Part shown: one piece after another, positions 60,048 through 64,000 of the stretch
Position numbering within the stretch: position 1 is the first letter of the stretch
Layout: each line of letters begins with the position of its first letter
Source: Haloglomus halophilum
GTDB taxonomy: Archaea; Halobacteriota; Halobacteria; Halobacteriales; Haloarculaceae
Direction: 5' to 3'
DNA length: 64,000 bases
NCBI RefSeq assembly: GCF_024298885.1
Contig: NZ_CP101166.1
Location: 868,001 to 932,000 of the forward strand
Program-made: the position numbers and the translations under genes
Notes under the pieces: generated by a model
The model's database searches: none
The model's input: only the letters and a program-made list of their open reading frames with translations
Told to the model about the DNA's origin: nothing

Positions 60048-61022
60048 ATGCGCGTACTGGTCACGGGGGCGACCGGGTTCGTCGGCGGGCGGCTGGTGCC
60101 GGCACTGCTCCGGGCCGGCCACGAGGTGGTCGCGATGGTGCGGGACCCCGCGGGGTACGACGGGCCGTCGGGCGTCGAGGTGGTGCAGGGCGACCTCCTC
60201 GAATCCGGCTGGGAGGACACCCTCGACGGTATCGACGCCGCGTACTACCTCGTCCACTCGATGGGCGCCGGCGAGGAGTTCGCCGAGCGCGACCGCCGGG
60301 CGGCACGGAACTTCGCCGACGCAGCGAGCGCGGCCGGCGTCGACCGTGTCGTCTACCTCGGCGGCCTCGGCGCCGAGGGCGACGACCTCTCCGAGCACCT
60401 CGAATCGCGCCGCGAGGTCGAGCGCGTGCTCGGGGAGGGAGAGTACGACCTGACGGTCCTCCGGGCCGCCGTCATCATCGGCGACGGGTCGCTCTCGTTC
60501 GACCTCATCCGCCAGCTCGTCACCCGGCTCCCCGTGATGATCACGCCCCGGTGGGTCCGGACGCCGTGCCAGCCCATCGCCATCGACGACGTGGTGGCGT
60601 ACCTGGTCGGCATCCTCGATGTCCCCGAGACCCGGGCGGACACGTTCGAGATCGGTGGGCCGGAGGTCCTCACGTACGAGGCGATGCTCCGGGAGACCGC
60701 CCGCCTCTCCGGGCGGCGCGAGCCGGTCATCCTCCCGGCGCCCATCCTCTCGCCGGGGCTCTCCTCGCGCTGGCTCGGCCTCGTGACGGACGTGTCGACC
60801 GAGGTGGCCGTGCCGCTGGTGAAGGGCCTCCGGAACCCGGTCGTCGTCACGGACCGGCGCATCGAGTCGCTGGTCCCCATCGACCGGACACCGTTCGAGG
60901 CTGCCGTGTTGCGCGCGCTCTCGCCGGTCGAGACGGCACCGGCGTCCGAAGCGGGCGCGCCGCATGCCGAGCCCGACGGCGGTACCGCGGGGGCGGGCGA
61001 CTCCGACGGAGGTGCCCCCTGA
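60048..61022 (+). CDS. NAD(P)-binding atypical SDR (NDUFA9/NmrA-like)
   Basis: A 324-residue extended/atypical [23 protein letters not shown] with TGATGFVG is the dinucleotide loop; the [17 protein letters not shown] and [19 protein letters not shown] segments fit the NDUFA9-like atypical SDR group. No Tyr-x-x-x-Lys catalytic pair is in the expected place, as in NmrA-like sensors and complex I subunit homologues. It could act as a sugar-nucleotide or isoflavone-like reductase; role unknown. Its stop overlaps the next start by one base. Confidence 0.78.
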   Translation: MRVLVTGATGFVGGRLVPALLRAGHEVVAMVRDPAGYDGPSGVEVVQGDLLESGWEDTLDGIDAAYYLVHSMGAGEEFAERDRRAARNFADAASAAGVDRVVYLGGLGAEGDDLSEHLESRREVERVLGEGEYDLTVLRAAVIIGDGSLSFDLIRQLVTRLPVMITPRWVRTPCQPIAIDDVVAYLVGILDVPETRADTFEIGGPEVLTYEAMLRETARLSGRREPVILPAPILSPGLSSRWLGLVTDVSTEVAVPLVKGLRNPVVVTDRRIESLVPIDRTPFEAAVLRALSPVETAPASEAGAPHAEPDGGTAGAGDSDGGAP

Positions 61023-61747
61023 TGGCCTCCCCGACCGGTGCCCGGAAACCCGAGTTCGGGGAGACGTGGGTGTACGAGAGCATCATCTCGGCGCTGCCGG
61101 GGATCGAGCTCTCACAGCCCGTCGCCATCGCCATCCAGCTCGCCATCTTCGAGGTCGGCGTGCTCGCGCTGGCGCTGTACTACGGGCTGTGGAACGCCGC
61201 CATCGCCGGGACCGCCGCGGTCTTCGTCGCCGCGGTGGGGAGCGCGGAGATGCTCCGCATCAGTACCCTCACCCGCGCGGTGCCGGTGCCCGAGTCCTAC
61301 CGGCGGCTCCTGTTCGGGTCCAGCGTCGAGGTGGTGCTGGCGGTGCTGGCGTACATCGCGCTCATCACGCACCTGTTCGTGTTCGACCCGGCGTCGGGCG
61401 GGACGCCACTCGTGGAGCGACTGTTCGGCCCGGACCCGCCCGTGCTGGTGGTCTACATGACGTTGCTGGTGCTGTGGGACGTCTGCTACCGCATCGGAAC
61501 GAACTGGTGGGCGTCGGTGACGGCGCTGTGGCGCTCGGCCCGGTTCCGGTTCGAACCCGAGACCGCGCGGGCGTTCCAGCGAGCCGACCTCGAGACGGTC
61601 GCGTTCGGACTCCTCCAGTTGCTCCTCGTGCCGTTCATCACTGACTTCCCGGTCCTGCTCGCGACCATCGTCGCCCACGTCGCCGCCGTCACGACGGTCT
61701 GTGGCCTCTCGGTGGTGCTGTTGCAGGTCCGGACGGAGACGGCGTAG
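61022..61747 (+). CDS. Membrane protein coupled to the SDR
   Basis: A 241-residue protein starting [20 protein letters not shown], with about six hydrophobic helices. It contains WDVCYRIGTNWWASVTALWR in its second half. The start shares a base with the SDR stop (TGATG), so the pair is translationally coupled. I do not recognise the family firmly; it may be a conserved haloarchaeal membrane DUF. Function unknown. Confidence 0.65.
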   Translation: MASPTGARKPEFGETWVYESIISALPGIELSQPVAIAIQLAIFEVGVLALALYYGLWNAAIAGTAAVFVAAVGSAEMLRISTLTRAVPVPESYRRLLFGSSVEVVLAVLAYIALITHLFVFDPASGGTPLVERLFGPDPPVLVVYMTLLVLWDVCYRIGTNWWASVTALWRSARFRFEPETARAFQRADLETVAFGLLQLLLVPFITDFPVLLATIVAHVAAVTTVCGLSVVLLQVRTETA

Positions 61748-61781
61748 CTCGGGCCGGAGACGCCCCGAGGCAGAGGGACGG

Positions 61782-61958
61782 TCAGTTGTTCTCCTTGATC
61801 TCCTTGAACTGGTCGAGGAGTGCCTCCGTCGAGTCACCGGAGTCGAACTCCACCTTCCCCCGGTACTCGTTCCGCTCGTCGTCGAAATCGGTGTCTACGG
61901 TGGTCGACTTCTCTTCGCGGCGCTCGTGCTCGTCCTCGTCATAGGCACCCATTGACAT
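61782..61958 (-). CDS. DUF5786 family small protein
   Basis: A 58-residue acidic protein starting MSMGAYDEDEHERREEKSTT and ending SGDSTEALLDQFKEIKENN. This pattern is the conserved haloarchaeal DUF5786 family, which is short and highly acidic with no predicted membrane segment; function unknown. Being under 60 residues it is easily missed. It is convergent with the membrane-protein gene (34 bp apart). Confidence 0.82.
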   Translation of the reverse strand: MSMGAYDEDEHERREEKSTTVDTDFDDERNEYRGKVEFDSGDSTEALLDQFKEIKENN

Positions 61959-62131
61959 GGTAACTACACTCGAGCGTTATCAGTTGTCAATAATCAATCT
62001 ATCGTGTGGGATAGCCGGGCGTTCATATACCAGCCGCCGAGAGCTGGGGGGCGAACGACCTCCAGCACCGGGCTCGGGGTCCCCAGCGGGTGAACGGGAA
62101 CGATTACACGTTCGGGTGTCGAAGCGGGGGT

Positions 62132-63139
62132 GTGGCAGGGCCACTGCGCTTCCGTCGGTCGCGAGAGCACTGGGGGACCGACCGGGTCCGTCGCGAGCTG
62201 CTGGAGCCGCTGGACCAGCGGTTCGGCGCCACGCTCACGGACCCGTGGTTCGCCCCGGAGAGCTACCAGGCCCGGCGGCTGGAGATGGACAACGGCGACT
62301 TCGCCCTGTTCTGCTGGACGCACAGCGGCGACGACGGCAACCCCGACGCCTACTGGCTGGGTAACACGGAGACGCCCGAGGTGCTGTGGCGGACGGACAA
62401 GTACACCTTCGGCGAGGCACCCGCCGAGGTGGGCGCGTGGGCCGAGAGCGAGCTGTTCGCCCGCCTGGAGGTCGAGGAGCCGTGGCTCGCGCGCCACGAG
62501 CACCTCTCGCGGTTCTTCCTCCCCGTCCTGTTCTCGAAGGACGGCCGCGAGACGACCCGTGAGTTCTTCGCCGACCACGCCGCGGGGTTCCCGGACGCCG
62601 ACCGCGACGAGGCGCTGGCCTACTACGATACCTTCCTCGCGACGGGCGCGCTCGACGAGCACCGCTACACGATGGCGGCCAAGCTCGGCACCTCGGAGGG
62701 CGGCGACTGGTTCCGCATGGCCGCCACCATGTCCGAGTTCACGACCGCGAAGCTGCTGACGGACGCCGGTCTCGGCTTCGAACCGGAGGTCCAGCTGGAC
62801 AGCGGCCACGCGCTCGACTTCCGGGTGAACGGCCAGCTGGTCGAGGTGACCCGTCCCCGGCCGCCGACGCGCCGACGCGCCGACACCGCCGTCGCCGCCG
62901 TCCGGCAGACCGGGAAGTCGAAGAACGACAGCCAGTTGCGCGAGCATCCGAACGCGCTGTTGCTGGTGGACTGCTCCTCCTTCCGCGACGACGAGTGGCG
63001 GCAGGTCGCCGGCGAGCGCCCCGACGTGGCCCACCGACCGACCATCGTCTTCCGGGCCCGCCCGGACGGGAGCTTCGAGGGCTACCGTGTGGGCGGCTGT
63101 CCGCTCGACTTCGGCGGCGTCATCGACTGGCAGGACTGA
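62132..63139 (+). CDS. DUF5784 family protein
   Basis: A 335-residue soluble protein (GTG start, VAGPLRFRRSREHWGTDRV). DPWFAPESYQARRLEMDNGD, WLARHEHLSRFFLPVLFSKD and a C-terminal part (ALDFRVNGQLVEVTRPRPPT, NALLLVDCSSFRDDEWRQ) match haloarchaeal DUF5784. The last part, with DFRV...EVTRP and a following Lys/Gln-rich segment, looks like a restriction endonuclease-like (PD-(D/E)xK) core, which is an inference. The GTG is preferred to the ATG at 62090 because a GATTACAC element is about 30 nt upstream and the family begins at that segment. Confidence 0.75.
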   Translation: MAGPLRFRRSREHWGTDRVRRELLEPLDQRFGATLTDPWFAPESYQARRLEMDNGDFALFCWTHSGDDGNPDAYWLGNTETPEVLWRTDKYTFGEAPAEVGAWAESELFARLEVEEPWLARHEHLSRFFLPVLFSKDGRETTREFFADHAAGFPDADRDEALAYYDTFLATGALDEHRYTMAAKLGTSEGGDWFRMAATMSEFTTAKLLTDAGLGFEPEVQLDSGHALDFRVNGQLVEVTRPRPPTRRRADTAVAAVRQTGKSKNDSQLREHPNALLLVDCSSFRDDEWRQVAGERPDVAHRPTIVFRARPDGSFEGYRVGGCPLDFGGVIDWQD

Positions 63140-63256
63140 GCGGCGGGGGGTTTCCACAGGGACGCACGCACCGTCGTTTCGGGAGTACGGCGCCCGCCGG
63201 GAGTTGAGTCGACGCGAAGCGATGGTGTGGACGAGGATATCCCGCAGCCAGTCAGC

Positions 63257-63703
63257 CTACTCCCCCTGAATCCGGTTCCGCGTCTCCTCGGCGTCCCACG
63301 CGGAGTCGCTGGAGTCGCCGCCCGTCTTGTACGTCCCCCGTGCGGTGGCCAGCCGCTCCCCCTCGCCGTCGGTGATGACCACGTCGACGGTCGCCACGGA
63401 CTCGCCGACGCGGGTGCAGTCGGCCTCGCCCAGCATCACCTCGCCCGTCCCCGGCGCGAGGTAGTCGATGCGCATGTCGATGGTGGGGGTGATGTCCTCG
63501 ACCGCCGAGATGACGGCGGCGCCGCCGACCGTGTCCGCGAGCGCGTACGTGACGCCCCCGTGGGCGACGCGCGTGAGCGGGCTGGAGGAGTGCCGGTCCT
63601 CGAGGTCGATACGGCCCTCGGCGTGGCCGTCCGCGGCGTGCGTGATCTCGATGCCGACCTCCTGGTTGAACGGCATGTACTCGAACATCGACTCGACGTC
63701 CAT
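63257..63703 (-). CDS. PaaI-type hotdog thioesterase
   Basis: A 148-residue hotdog-fold acyl-CoA thioesterase. VAHGGVTYALADTVGGAAVI contains the HGG motif (48-50) and the catalytic Asp (D57), as in PaaI/ComA2-type enzymes. It hydrolyses acyl- or aryl-CoA esters; the true substrate is unknown. The protein starts MDVESMFEYMPFNQEVGIEI and ends in a charged tail. It is convergent with the DUF5784 gene. Confidence 0.87.
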   Translation of the reverse strand: MDVESMFEYMPFNQEVGIEITHAADGHAEGRIDLEDRHSSSPLTRVAHGGVTYALADTVGGAAVISAVEDITPTIDMRIDYLAPGTGEVMLGEADCTRVGESVATVDVVITDGEGERLATARGTYKTGGDSSDSAWDAEETRNRIQGE

Positions 63704-63780
63704 ACCCGTCGCTGGCGGGGCGCGGGCTTAGGCGGACCGCCTCGGATGTGCGGGCGGCGTGGCGCGTTCGTCGCGGACGG

Positions 63781-64000
63781 TCACTCCCGTCCCGGCGGCC
63801 ACCGCCGCGGGTCGACCGCGTACGCGGGCACCAGCAGGCCCAGGAAGCCGGCGGTCCACGCGAGCCACGCGATGTCCGGAAGCGACAGGAGCGCGATGGG
63901 CGCCCCGAGCGCGGTGTAGGCGGCCGCGAGGTAGCCGACGGCGCCGGCCCGACGTGTGAGCACCCGCTCCTCGGCGGGCGGGAGGTCGCCGGGAGTGTAG
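63781..64000 (-). CDS. Membrane protein, start outside window
   Basis: The frame is open from the right edge (TPGDLPPAEERVLTRRAGAV) to the stop at 63781, so the N-terminus lies beyond the window. At least 72 residues are visible, with two hydrophobic helices (AGAVGYLAAAYTALGAPIAL and IAWLAWTAGFLGLLVPAYAV) and a basic tail, VDPRRWPPGRE. The start could be a GTG at 63963, but the frame continues upstream. Family not recognised. Confidence 0.55.
   Translation of the reverse strand, partial: YTPGDLPPAEERVLTRRAGAVGYLAAAYTALGAPIALLSLPDIAWLAWTAGFLGLLVPAYAVDPRRWPPGRE

Overview
The window is a chromosomal segment of a haloarchaeon (class Halobacteria). The evidence is the very high GC content, acidic proteins, archaeal information-processing genes (RfcL, SRP19, Gar1, aIF5A), the bacterioruberin genes crtD and lyeJ, PGF-CTERM and twin-arginine lipoprotein signals, many conserved haloarchaeal DUF proteins, and TATA boxes 25-29 nt upstream of start codons, as expected for leaderless mRNAs. 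The genus cannot be fixed from the sequence. No rRNA, tRNA, CRISPR array, phage or integrase gene was seen.

Layout. 1-5.3 kb: the end of an RNase R-like gene, two small membrane proteins, srp19-gar1 and a malic enzyme. 5.4-10.7 kb: a BASS transporter, a Rdx (SelW-like) protein and a four-cysteine HxlR regulator; then NAD-salvage nicotinate phosphoribosyltransferase with an isochorismatase-type hydrolase, a YqcI/YcgG protein, a MOSC protein and a DUF192 protein. 10.9-16.5 kb: a zincin-like lipoprotein, then the tetrapyrrole run ahbAB-sirC-hemA (siroheme route to haem) and a DUF5778 gene bracketed by two different 38-bp tandem arrays. 16.7-22.5 kb: cold-shock protein, cis-prenyltransferase, a cytochrome b C-terminal-type subunit, an HTH-10 regulator, DUF2240, agmatinase-aIF5A and a Rieske protein. 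22.5-26.5 kb: SDR, crtD-lyeJ and a membrane protein. 27-33.5 kb: rfcL, a four-gene amino-acid-type ABC importer, a membrane hydrolase-like protein and a GNAT enzyme. 33.5-39.3 kb: membrane proteins, serB, metX-metY. 40.2-49.8 kb: carB, a PGF-CTERM surface protein, small conserved proteins, a LeuA/CimA-type synthase and a GNAT enzyme. 49.9-64 kb: a tandem pair of Hvo_1808-type lipoproteins, a 28-aa membrane microprotein, a Rad3-type Fe-S helicase, a Thr/Asp repeat surface protein, a COG4880 beta-propeller protein and small conserved proteins.

The most unusual signal is non-coding. Four intergenic elements (about 26.8, 39.6, 40.0 and 47.3 kb) share a core, GACGYAAGCACCGCA or a close variant, held in the loop of a long hairpin. 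The stem sequences differ between copies while pairing is kept. The 47.3-kb copy also sits between roughly 50-bp terminal inverted repeats, giving it the shape of a miniature mobile element. Next to the 39.6-kb copy, a 48-bp unit containing its stem arm is amplified in tandem.
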